Source: an uncultured Prevotellaceae bacterium
Lineage (GTDB): Bacteria > Bacteroidota > Bacteroidia > Bacteroidales > Bacteroidaceae
Direction of reading: 5' to 3'
NCBI GenBank assembly: GCA_937891085.1
Contig: CALAEY010000096.1
Span: 1-30,847 of the forward strand
Length of the DNA stretch: 30,847 bases
The notes beneath the pieces are model-generated. The model was not told the DNA's origin and searched no databases. It saw only the letters and a list, made by a program, of their open reading frames with translations. Position numbers and translations under genes: made by a program. Positions 16,859 to 23,761 of this stretch are shown here, piece by piece (position 1 is the first letter of the stretch; the number at the start of each line of letters is the position of its first letter).

Positions 16859-18199
16859 ATGAAGATAGTCATTGCAGGCGCTGGAGCCGTAGGAACCCAC
16901 TTGGCGAAAATGCTCTCGAAGGAGAACCAAGACATCACCCTCATCGATGAGAATGAGGAGAAACTGAGTGCGCTTAGCAGCAACTTCGACTTGATGACGG
17001 CTGTGGGCAGTGCCAGCAGCATCCATACGCTGAAGGATGTGGGAGCAGGTAAGGCCGACCTCTTCATTGCTGTGACGCCTGATGAGAGCCGTAACCTCAC
17101 TTCCTGTATGTTTGCTGCAGATTTGGGAGCTCGGAAGACGGTGGCACGTATCGACAACTATGAGTACCTGGACCCTCATGCACAGGAGTTTTTCCGCAAG
17201 ATGGGCGTGGGCTCTCTGATCTATCCAGAACACTTGGCAGCTAAGGAAATCGTATCTGCCATCAAGATGAGTTGGGTGCGTCAATGGGTAGAAATCTGCG
17301 ACGGAGCTCTGATCTTGGTGGGTGTGAAGATGCGTGAGAATGCCGAGATTCTGAATGTGCAGCTCAAGACCTTGGGAGATCCCAACCTGCCTTACCACGT
17401 AGTGGCCATCAAGCGTGGCAGTGAGACGCTGATTCCTCGTGGTGATGACTTCATCCGTCTGGGCGATATCGTTTATTTCACTACCACTCGGAAATATGTG
17501 CCCTACATCCGCAAGATAGCAGGAAAAGAAGAATATCCAGACGTGCGCAACGTCATCATCATGGGCGGAAGCCGCATCGCCATTCGCACAGCGATGTATG
17601 TGCCCGACTATATGAATGTGAAAATCATAGAGCAGGATCCTGAACGCATCATGCGCCTCAACAATGTGCTGAGCAACAAGGTACTGATCATCGGAGGCGA
17701 TGGCAGAGATACAGACATCCTGCTGAATGAAGGCTTGGAGAATACCGATGCCTTCATCGCCCTGACAGGCAATGCGGAGACCAACATCCTCTCCTGTCTG
17801 GCTACGAAGCGCTATGGTGTGCAGAAGAGCGTGGCAGAAGTGGAGAACATCGACTACATCAGTATGGCAGAAAGCCTCGACATTGGTACGGTGATCAACA
17901 AGAAGAAGATAGCTGCCAGCCGCATCTATCAGATGATGCTCGATGCCGATGTGGAGAACGTGAAATGCCTCACCTTTGCAGATGCAGACGTGGCTGAGTT
18001 CGTTGTGAAGGGAGGCTCGCGCATCACGAAAGACAAGGTGAAAGACCTCGGACTTCCGAAGGGTGTCACCATAGGCGGACTGGTACGTGCCAATGAAGGT
18101 ATGGTGGTAAACGGCAATACGCAGATCCAGAAAGGCGACCATGTGATGGTGTTCAGCCTCAGCGGTATGATTCAGAAAATAGAGCGATTCTTCAAATGA
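16859..18199 (+). CDS. trkA: Potassium uptake regulator TrkA
   Basis: TrkA is the cytosolic nucleotide-binding ring that gates the TrkH potassium channel. The 446-residue product is a tandem of two RCK units, each with a Rossmann NAD-binding half and a TrkA-C half. The first starts with MKIVIAGAGAVGTHLA and Asp39-type acidic end (LIDENEEK); the second starts near VIIMGGSRIAIRTA and IIEQDPER. This tandem layout is the full-length Gram-negative type. The ATG at 16859 is chosen over an in-frame ATG at 16835 because MKIVIAGAG is the conserved family start. The stop overlaps the trkH start by four bases (ATGA), a strong sign of translational coupling. Confidence 0.93.
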   Translation: MKIVIAGAGAVGTHLAKMLSKENQDITLIDENEEKLSALSSNFDLMTAVGSASSIHTLKDVGAGKADLFIAVTPDESRNLTSCMFAADLGARKTVARIDNYEYLDPHAQEFFRKMGVGSLIYPEHLAAKEIVSAIKMSWVRQWVEICDGALILVGVKMRENAEILNVQLKTLGDPNLPYHVVAIKRGSETLIPRGDDFIRLGDIVYFTTTRKYVPYIRKIAGKEEYPDVRNVIIMGGSRIAIRTAMYVPDYMNVKIIEQDPERIMRLNNVLSNKVLIIGGDGRDTDILLNEGLENTDAFIALTGNAETNILSCLATKRYGVQKSVAEVENIDYISMAESLDIGTVINKKKIAASRIYQMMLDADVENVKCLTFADADVAEFVVKGGSRITKDKVKDLGLPKGVTIGGLVRANEGMVVNGNTQIQKGDHVMVFSLSGMIQKIERFFK

Positions 18200-19647
18200 T
18201 AAGGTTCAAGACCATATTGAGACTGGTGGGCATCTTGCTGGGCTTAGAGACGCTGATGCTTGCCATAAGCAGCGGCGTTTCGTTCTACTACCAAGACGAT
18301 GCCTTGCAGAGCCTCATCATCTCAACGATAGTCACATGCATCGCAGGGCTTTCGCTGTTCTTGATAGGACGACGGGCACCTCGCCAGTTTTCGCGTCGTG
18401 ATGGCTACGTGTTGGTGACTTTAGCTTGGTTGGCTTTCACCATCTTCGGCACTCTCCCCTACCTTATCGGTGGACATATCCCCAGTGTGACGGATGCATT
18501 CTTTGAATCCATGTCGGGCATCACGAGTACAGGATCCACCATCCTCACAGACATAGACTCCATGCCTCGTGGCTTGCTGTTCTGGCGCTGTTTCACGCAG
18601 TGGATGGGAGGTTTGGGCATCCTGATGTTCACCCTTGCCATTCTGCCTGTGTTCGGAAGCAGTAGCCTGCAGGTCTTTGCTGCTGAGGTCAGCGGCCCTA
18701 CACGCAGCAAGGTCACGCCTCGCATCGGGGTCACTGCCAAGTGGCTTTGGTCGCTCTATTCAGGTTTCACCGTCATCGTCTTCGTGCTTCTATTGCTGGG
18801 CGGCATGAGTCCGTTCGACAGCATCTGCCATGCGTTTTCTACCACGGGAACAGGTGGATTCTCTACCCATCAGGAGAGCATAGGCTACTACCATTCAGCC
18901 TACATCGAGTATGTCATCACGCTCTTCATGTTCATCTGCGGCATCAACTTCAACTTGCAGCTGATGTTCCTGCAGCGCAAGTTCCGTAAGTTTGCTGATG
19001 ACACCGAGTTACGTTTCTACCTCAGTTCTGTGATTGGCCTTACGCTGCTTATCACCTTCATTCTTTTTGCCAAGACGGGGATGGGAGGCGAAGAGGCATT
19101 CCGCAAGTCGCTCTTCCAAGTCGTTTCGCTGCATACCTCCAGCGGCTTTGCCACCAGTGACATCATGACTTGGCCATCCGTGGCTTGGGGACTGCTCGTA
19201 GTGCCCATGATGATAGGTGCATGTGCCGGTAGTACCAGTGGTGGCATGAAGATGATACGCTGGGTGGTATTGGTGAAGACCGTGAAAAACGAGTTCCGTC
19301 ACATCCTTCACCCCTATGCCGTGCTTCCTGTGCGCATCAACAAACAGGCTGTGGCTCCACAGCTTATCTCTACAGTGATGGCATTCTGCATGCTCTACTT
19401 CACCATCGTAGTGGTTTGCACGCTGATATTCATGTTCATGGGCTTACCCTTCGCAGAGGCTGTGGGATGCGTGGTCTCTCCGCTGAGCAACATGGGACCA
19501 GGCCTCAGCACTAGCGGCCATGAATTCCAGTGGCACTTGCTGCCCGACTTGGGGAAATGGATGGTCTCCTTCCTCATGCTCTTAGGACGCTTGGAGCTGT
19601 TCTCCATCCTCATCCTCTTCAACCCCAGTTTTTGGAATCGTAACTGA
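18196..19647 (+). CDS. trkH: Potassium uptake membrane subunit TrkH
   Basis: The 483-residue integral membrane protein belongs to the Trk/Ktr/HKT superfamily, with four repeats of helix, pore loop, helix. The four filter-like loops are visible: SGITSTGSTIL, FSTTGTGGFST, TSSGFATSD and SNMGPGLSTSG. Each has the single filter glycine expected for potassium selectivity in this family. The helices and length match TrkH. It starts inside the trkA stop codon, so channel and gate are made together. A long hairpin begins five bases after the stop and may end the transcript. Confidence 0.94.
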   Translation: MIRFKTILRLVGILLGLETLMLAISSGVSFYYQDDALQSLIISTIVTCIAGLSLFLIGRRAPRQFSRRDGYVLVTLAWLAFTIFGTLPYLIGGHIPSVTDAFFESMSGITSTGSTILTDIDSMPRGLLFWRCFTQWMGGLGILMFTLAILPVFGSSSLQVFAAEVSGPTRSKVTPRIGVTAKWLWSLYSGFTVIVFVLLLLGGMSPFDSICHAFSTTGTGGFSTHQESIGYYHSAYIEYVITLFMFICGINFNLQLMFLQRKFRKFADDTELRFYLSSVIGLTLLITFILFAKTGMGGEEAFRKSLFQVVSLHTSSGFATSDIMTWPSVAWGLLVVPMMIGACAGSTSGGMKMIRWVVLVKTVKNEFRHILHPYAVLPVRINKQAVAPQLISTVMAFCMLYFTIVVVCTLIFMFMGLPFAEAVGCVVSPLSNMGPGLSTSGHEFQWHLLPDLGKWMVSFLMLLGRLELFSILILFNPSFWNRN

Positions 19648-19651
19648 AAAA

Positions 19652-19734
19652 CATCTTCCACATCTTCCATCTTCCACGGCGGCATATAAATCATACCTTA
19701 TCTCGTGGAAGATGTGTGGAAGATGTGGAAGATG
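19652..19734 (+). terminator. Long imperfect hairpin downstream of trkH
   Basis: The left arm (19652-19678) is made of CATCTTCCA-type nonamers and pairs with the right arm (19704-19734) made of TGGAAGATG nonamers. All 27 bases of the left arm pair; the right arm has a four-base bulge. The 25-base loop is AT-rich. There is no T-run, so it may be a processing or stabilising structure rather than an intrinsic terminator. It starts five bases after the trkH stop. Confidence 0.6.
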
Positions 19735-19769
19735 ATGCCCTCGAAGGGTGATTTTAGCGTGCATTCGAG

Positions 19770-19790
19770 TGCAAAATGCTCCGTTTTGCA
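19770..19790. other. Perfect short inverted repeat
   Basis: TGCAAAA (19770-19776) and TTTTGCA (19784-19790) are perfect complements around the seven-base loop TGCTCCG. It lies between the trkH hairpin and a candidate promoter, and could be a regulator site or the end of the upstream transcript. Confidence 0.45.
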
Positions 19791-19797
19791 GCCTTGC

Positions 19798-19826
19798 TTT
19801 GCAGCAGAATTGGGCTGTTATCTTTG
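19798..19826 (+). promoter_or_regulatory. Candidate promoter upstream of the 22-bp repeat array
   Basis: TTTG at 19798-19801, 17 bases, then TATCTTTG at 19819-19826. The -7 box is perfect and the spacing is at the short end of the range. Transcription would begin at about the first unit of the repeat array, giving either a leader of about 320 bases for the TPR regulator or an independent small RNA. Confidence 0.45.
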
Positions 19827-19829
19827 AAT

Positions 19830-19932
19830 CATAATACGATTACGTCGTTAGCGTAAAGGTTTTACGTCGGCACCGTAAAGGTTTTACGCCCGTTGCGTAA
19901 TACTTTTACACAAGACACGTAATGGGGCGTAA
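19830..19932 (+). repeat. Five units with an exact 22-bp period, built on a CGTAAA/TTTTACG palindrome
   Basis: Fifteen-base elements start at 19830, 19852, 19874, 19896 and 19918, each separated by seven unrelated bases. The second and third are identical (CGTAAAGGTTTTACG) and nearly palindromic. The first (CATAATACGATTACG), fourth (CGTAATACTTTTACA) and fifth (CGTAATGGGGCGTAA) are degenerate. A 22-bp period is close to two turns of B-DNA, which would place every palindrome on the same face. No coding potential is seen here. Confidence 0.8.
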
Positions 19933-20098
19933 TAGATAATACATAAGAATCATAAGGCGGGCATTTCCCCCTTCCACAGCTATATATGGTTCATGAAACA
20001 GCAAAAGAACATTATGAGCAATGCTAATAAAAGCAGTACTAGAATGCGCTGACTCCATAGAAACACGTCTGACTTTTGGTAAAAAAAGAAGTATTCAC

Positions 20099-20130
20099 TT
20101 GTATGTTTTTCTGTTTTTGCCTTACCTTTG
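20099..20130 (+). promoter_or_regulatory. Candidate promoter of the TPR-HTH regulator gene
   Basis: TTG at 20099-20101, 21 bases, then TACCTTTG at 20123-20130. The box overlaps an in-frame TTG at 20128, which argues that translation begins at the ATG at 20155 instead. The stretch from 19933 to 20098 shows no other clear element. Confidence 0.55.
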
Positions 20131-20154
20131 CATCCAAAACAATTGGTGGCGCTA

Positions 20155-21927
20155 ATGAAAAAAGGACTTTTCCATATCTTATTGCTTAGTATGCTCTGCG
20201 TGGTTTCTTGTCACCGCAGACCTGTGTATTCGTCCATCCTGTATGTGGCAGACAGCCTGACGAATGTCGCACCGCAACGAGCATTGCAAATGTTGGATAG
20301 CATTGTTGGGGAGATGGCAGAGGCAAACAAGCCCACCCGCATGTATTACCAACTCCTCACAGTCAAGGCGAAGGACAAGGCGTATATTCCCCATACATCC
20401 GACAGCCTAATGCTGACACTTGTGGACTATTATGAACATGGGGGCGACAAGTCCCTGCTGCCAGAGGCGTACTACTATCTGGGCAGTGCCTATCGCGACC
20501 TCAATGACGCTCCTCGTGCCTTGGACTATTACCAGAAAGCCATAGATGCCATGCCTGACGAAGAGCACCTAGCTGTTAAAAGCAAAGTCTATGCACAGAT
20601 GGGGGATTTGTTCACTTATCAAGATTTATATAGTGAGGCACTGACAAAATACAAAGCTTCGTATCAAATTGATTTGCTTCAGAATGACACCATTGGACTA
20701 TTATATGATTTACGTGATATTGCAACTGCCCATTGGGGGGCAGAAAGCCTTGACAGTGCATTATACTTTTTTGAAGAAGCAAGACAATTGGCAGATAAGT
20801 ATGAAAACAACGAATTCAGCAACCTGATAACATCACAGATAGCCAGGCTACAGACAGAATTGGGGAATAGTCTTTTGGCAAAAGAACTTATACAACCATC
20901 TTTAGATCACATAAATCTTTCAAATGCTGTAAGCGTCTATTCCATTGCAGCAAAAGCTTATTACGATTTGGCAATGTATGACTCGGCTTCATATTATTAT
21001 AAGAAATTGATAGAATATAATAATGTTTATGCACAACGTACAGGCAATCAGTATCTGGGCAAAATCGCCAACATCCAGAATCGCCCCAAAGAAGCGATAG
21101 ATTACATTGATAAATATCATTATTGGAATGACTCCATACGTAAAATATCCTCAACAGAAAGCCTTGCAAGGATGCAATCTTTATATAATTACCAAAAAGC
21201 AGAACAAGAAATTGCAACTCTAAGGGAAATACATAGTAATAACATAATAGCCATAATAGTATTGATATTTGTTCTTTTGTTAATAATCGCTTTGGGTGCA
21301 ATCCTGTATTTGATCAGCATGCGCAGACATGACAAGTTTCAAACCGAGATATACCACCATGAGCTAGAAGAGGAAAGATTGCGAAATCTAATCAGAAAGT
21401 CTATATCTTATAAGAATGCTAAGATTATAGATTTGAGCGAGAATTTACAGAAAGTAAGTCTGCAAAAAAACCAACTAAGCAGGTCTGAATATTCTAACAA
21501 GATTAGAATTAATCAGAATATCGTTTTGATAAACAATCTTCTGCAAGAGAAAGAGGCTTATGAGCAAGAACGCAAAGAGAAAGAAAATAGTACTGTTGCT
21601 TTAAGGGAGTCGCTGATAAAACAGAGGTTAGACAAAATGATAGAGGCAAAGAAGCATATGCGTATTGAAGAGTGGGATCTCGTAGGAAAAAGCCTCTCTG
21701 AGATTCAGCCTAATTTCACTACGCAGCTTCTCACATTCACAGAATATGGTGGTACAGAGTATAAAATATCAGTACTGACAAAGTTCGGCTACAATACCTC
21801 TGAAATGGCAACATTAATTTCATTAAGTATTTCCGGAGTATCTATGAGCCGCTCCAGGCTCTATGAGAAACTGTTTTCCCGAAAAGGGACAACAGAGGAT
21901 TTTAATAGGTTTATTCTCTCACTATAA
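20155..21927 (+). CDS. Lipid-anchored TPR membrane regulator with C-terminal HTH-like region
   Basis: The 590-residue product starts with a lipoprotein signal (MKKGLFHILLLSMLCVVSC). A tetratricopeptide-type region (about 25-350) includes AYYYLGSAYRDLNDAPRALDYYQKA. One membrane helix lies at about 362-388, then a charged coiled coil (about 395-510). The last 60 residues (from about 537, KISVLTKFGYNTSEMATLIS and SMSRSRLYEKLF) resemble the LuxR-like helix-turn-helix at the end of Bacteroidales TPR regulators. Periplasmic TPRs would sense a protein or peptide while the cytoplasmic end binds DNA. It lies just upstream of the DUF3244-NVEALA array on the same strand and is the best candidate for its regulator. 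The first 430 bases are clearly richer in G+C than the rest of the gene. The HTH call is by resemblance and is less sure than the TPR and membrane parts. Confidence 0.75.
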   Translation: MKKGLFHILLLSMLCVVSCHRRPVYSSILYVADSLTNVAPQRALQMLDSIVGEMAEANKPTRMYYQLLTVKAKDKAYIPHTSDSLMLTLVDYYEHGGDKSLLPEAYYYLGSAYRDLNDAPRALDYYQKAIDAMPDEEHLAVKSKVYAQMGDLFTYQDLYSEALTKYKASYQIDLLQNDTIGLLYDLRDIATAHWGAESLDSALYFFEEARQLADKYENNEFSNLITSQIARLQTELGNSLLAKELIQPSLDHINLSNAVSVYSIAAKAYYDLAMYDSASYYYKKLIEYNNVYAQRTGNQYLGKIANIQNRPKEAIDYIDKYHYWNDSIRKISSTESLARMQSLYNYQKAEQEIATLREIHSNNIIAIIVLIFVLLLIIALGAILYLISMRRHDKFQTEIYHHELEEERLRNLIRKSISYKNAKIIDLSENLQKVSLQKNQLSRSEYSNKIRINQNIVLINNLLQEKEAYEQERKEKENSTVALRESLIKQRLDKMIEAKKHMRIEEWDLVGKSLSEIQPNFTTQLLTFTEYGGTEYKISVLTKFGYNTSEMATLISLSISGVSMSRSRLYEKLFSRKGTTEDFNRFILSL

Positions 21928-21944
21928 GGAAGTTGCAAAGAATT

Positions 21945-21993
21945 TGTGAAAAATTTCACAGCATAAGATTTTGATTTGTGAAAATTTTGTGAA
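21945..21993 (+). promoter_or_regulatory. Candidate operator: TTGTGAA palindrome and direct repeats
   Basis: TGTGAAAAATTTCACA (21945-21960) has perfect seven-base arms around AA. Fifteen bases on, TTTGTGAAAATTTTGTGAA (21975-21993) holds two more TTTGTGAA units in direct orientation. The last overlaps the -33 box of the next promoter, as expected for a regulator-binding site in front of the DUF3244 gene. Confidence 0.55.
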
Positions 21994-22015
21994 GCATATT
22001 TCTTGGCTATCTTCG
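21986..22015 (+). promoter_or_regulatory. Promoter of the DUF3244-led operon
   Basis: TTTG at 21986-21989, 18 bases, then TATCTTCG at 22008-22015, one base from the TAnnTTTG consensus. The ATG at 22050 is 35 bases downstream. It would drive the DUF3244 gene and the thioredoxin-like/DUF1573 gene. Confidence 0.55.
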
Positions 22016-22049
22016 CTTTTACCCATAATTTTATGGCAAAAAACAGAAG

Positions 22050-22415
22050 ATGATGAGAAAGTTTTTATTTTTACTTTTTGGCATTTTTGCCATATCTTTA
22101 AATGCCTTCAGCGATGAGATTCCTGTGAATGTGGAAGTTATCGACCCTGTAGGTAATGGCCCTGGTCATCGTGCCCCAGCACTTCTCCCCTGTGTGACTT
22201 CTGAAGACGACAATGTCTTCATCTATGCACCTTATTATATAGAGAGCATGGAAGTGGTGATAAAGGATGCTGCGGGTGAAGTGATCTATACCTACACCTC
22301 TGCGATGGTAGCTGGAAAGAACACTATAGCCTTGCCTGCACTGGTGAGTGAAGAGAAATACAGCATTGAGCTGAGCTATGGCTCGTTCCATCTGTTGGGG
22401 TATTTCACGCTTTAA
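22050..22415 (+). CDS. DUF3244-domain exported protein
   Basis: The 121-residue product has a signal peptide (MRKFLFLLFGIFAISLNAFS) and then one small beta-sandwich-like domain. IPVNVEVIDP...HRAPALLP at the start and SIELSYGSFHLLGYFTL at the end match the pattern of DUF3244 proteins, which are short exported proteins of Bacteroidales often found beside TPR regulators and NVEALA peptides. Their function is unknown. It has one cysteine in the mature part. Either of two adjacent ATGs can start it. The next gene follows after 15 bases, so they form a unit. It lies 122 bases behind the TPR regulator, with its own promoter and a candidate operator between them. Confidence 0.75.
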   Translation: MMRKFLFLLFGIFAISLNAFSDEIPVNVEVIDPVGNGPGHRAPALLPCVTSEDDNVFIYAPYYIESMEVVIKDAAGEVIYTYTSAMVAGKNTIALPALVSEEKYSIELSYGSFHLLGYFTL

Positions 22416-22430
22416 TTCATTGTGGATGCT

Positions 22431-23300
22431 ATGAAACGTGGCCTATTAGCAATAATAGCCATCTCTCTTTCTGCCTCCTGCGCTGACAACAGGTCTGCCT
22501 CTGTGGCAGACATTGTCAGCCAGTGGGAGGGTAGGGAGATATTGTTCCCAGAAAACTCCGTCTTCACCATCCAAGGGTGCGATACAGTGGACTTCCAGTT
22601 TCAGAATGCTCCCTACAAGATTCTCACCTATGTAGATTCCGTGGGGTGCATGAGCTGTAAGCTACAGCTGATGAACTGGAGCAAGTATATTCAGGAATTG
22701 GATTCAGTGACGGGAAACTCTGTGCCAGTGGCATTTTTCATCAATGCTTCTGACCAGAAGGAACTGAGCTACATCACCCGTCGTGATGGATTCAAGCATC
22801 CTGTCTGCTTTGATGAAGAGGATGAAATCAATAGACTGAATCAGTTTTCCGCAAACATGACCTTCCAGACGTTCCTGCTTGACAGGGAAAACAGGGTGGT
22901 GGGCATAGGTAATCCTGTACACAATGCAAATGTCAAGGCGTTATACTACCGCATCATTAAGGGCGAAGGAATGCCTATGGCTTCTTCACAAGCTATGACT
23001 TCGCTGGCAATGAATGTCAATGAGATAGACTTCGGGCGCTTTGGGATAGGTGAACCTCAGAAGCGAAAGGTGCAGGTGACCAATACTGGCAGTGAGTTGC
23101 TGGTGATCAACGATGTCACTACCTCCTGTGGCTGCACAGAGGTGGAGTTCAGCCGTGAGCCAGTGCGGCCAGGACAGAGCACTGAGCTCCTAGTGCGCTA
23201 TAATCCTGACGTGAAGGGCTTTTTCAGCAAAACTATCTCCATTTATAGCAATGCAGGAAACACTCCTGCCACCATAGTATTAAGGGGAAATGTGGAATAG
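22431..23300 (+). CDS. Lipoprotein with thioredoxin-like domain and C-terminal DUF1573 domain
   Basis: The 289-residue product begins with a lipoprotein signal (MKRGLLAIIAISLSASC) from the ATG at 22431; a GTG three codons earlier is a weaker start. Residues about 30-180 look thioredoxin-like, with Cys73-Met-Ser-Cys76 at the usual place after the first strand (ILTYVDSVGCMSCK) and FLLDRENRVVGIGNPV near the end. Residues about 193-289 form a DUF1573 domain (IDFGRFGIGEPQ...VTNTGSELLVI) with a second pair, Cys233-Gly-Cys235. The combination of a redox-active fold and an Ig-like DUF1573 domain is seen in exported Bacteroidetes proteins of unknown role. Placed directly before cysteine-bearing exported peptides, it may make, reduce or shuffle their disulfides; that is inference. 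Confidence 0.78.
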   Translation: MKRGLLAIIAISLSASCADNRSASVADIVSQWEGREILFPENSVFTIQGCDTVDFQFQNAPYKILTYVDSVGCMSCKLQLMNWSKYIQELDSVTGNSVPVAFFINASDQKELSYITRRDGFKHPVCFDEEDEINRLNQFSANMTFQTFLLDRENRVVGIGNPVHNANVKALYYRIIKGEGMPMASSQAMTSLAMNVNEIDFGRFGIGEPQKRKVQVTNTGSELLVINDVTTSCGCTEVEFSREPVRPGQSTELLVRYNPDVKGFFSKTISIYSNAGNTPATIVLRGNVE

Positions 23301-23350
23301 GAAATAACAATATGTGTAAGAATCAACAAAGAAAGGAGGAATATAAGAAA

Positions 23351-23431
23351 AAAAATGTTAAATACTTGGGAGTATAAATGATAGTTTTATACTTTTGACG
23401 GGTTGAACCTTTCCGAAATAAGGTGAAGTAA
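23351..23431 (+). promoter_or_regulatory. Upstream regulatory block, copy 1 (before NVEALA peptide 1)
   Basis: This 81-bp block differs at only five positions from the block at 28688-28768. It contains TTG (23366-23368), 21 bases, and TACTTTTG (23390-23397), a -33/-7 pair. Between them lies an inverted repeat, GTATAAA (23372-23378) and TTTATAC (23386-23392), whose right arm runs into the -7 box. Further down, ACCTT and AAGGT can pair in the 5' untranslated region. The 161-base gap holds nothing else. Confidence 0.65.
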
Positions 23432-23461
23432 CACTATTTGAACTTTTAAATTGAAAATAGA

Positions 23462-23743
23462 ATGAAGAAAGCAATATTTGCAGCAGTTTTTGCCTTTGCT
23501 GTGATAATCGGTGGTCATCAATACTTTAAGAATCAAACTAATAGTAACCTTTCAGAAATTATGAAAGCCAATGTGGAGGCATTGGCCGGTTGGGATGAAC
23601 CAGATCCGAACCAGCCAGAAGACGATGGAACATGTTATGATACTATTACAGGAGCTCAAGGCTTGTGGGTTCGTTATTGCCAGACTTGTACAATAATTGC
23701 AGGAAAACCATCGGCATTCTCAGGTAAAGGAAAATGTGGATAA
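23462..23743 (+). CDS. NVEALA-family exported peptide 1
   Basis: The 93-residue product has a hydrophobic export segment (MKKAIFAAVFAFAVIIGG), a spacer, and the family motif in LSEIMKANVEALA at residues 29-41. It then has a distinct tail of about 52 residues with four cysteines (CYDT, RYCQTC and KGKCG). NVEALA proteins are small Bacteroidales proteins of unknown function with a conserved leader and a variable cysteine-containing tail. The ALA of the motif meets the signal peptidase I A-x-A rule, so the mature peptide may begin at GWDEPDPN. The gene is AT-rich compared with the housekeeping block. A propeller lipoprotein gene follows after 18 bases. Confidence 0.85.
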   Translation: MKKAIFAAVFAFAVIIGGHQYFKNQTNSNLSEIMKANVEALAGWDEPDPNQPEDDGTCYDTITGAQGLWVRYCQTCTIIAGKPSAFSGKGKCG

Positions 23744-23761
23744 TACATAAATTATTAAAGT

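Noticed and set aside
16850..18142. A 430-codon open frame on the minus strand opposite trkA
   Set aside because: TrkA on the plus strand is complete and recognisable. The minus-strand translation shows no family motif and is rich in His and Cys, as expected of a shadow frame.
19830..19932. A small CRISPR array
   Set aside because: Units are 15 bases with seven-base spacers, the period is 22, the copies degrade outward and no cas gene is nearby.
20128..20154. A TTG start for the TPR regulator
   Set aside because: The TTG is part of the -7 promoter box, and the ATG at 20155 directly begins a proper lipoprotein signal.
23355..23381. A conserved eight-codon reading frame (MLNTWEYK) in regulatory block copy 1, with a counterpart (MLTIWEYK) at 28692-28718
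   Set aside because: It lies upstream of the best -7 box and so would not be in the transcript. Differences between copies change amino acids, and the promoter and inverted repeat explain the conservation better.
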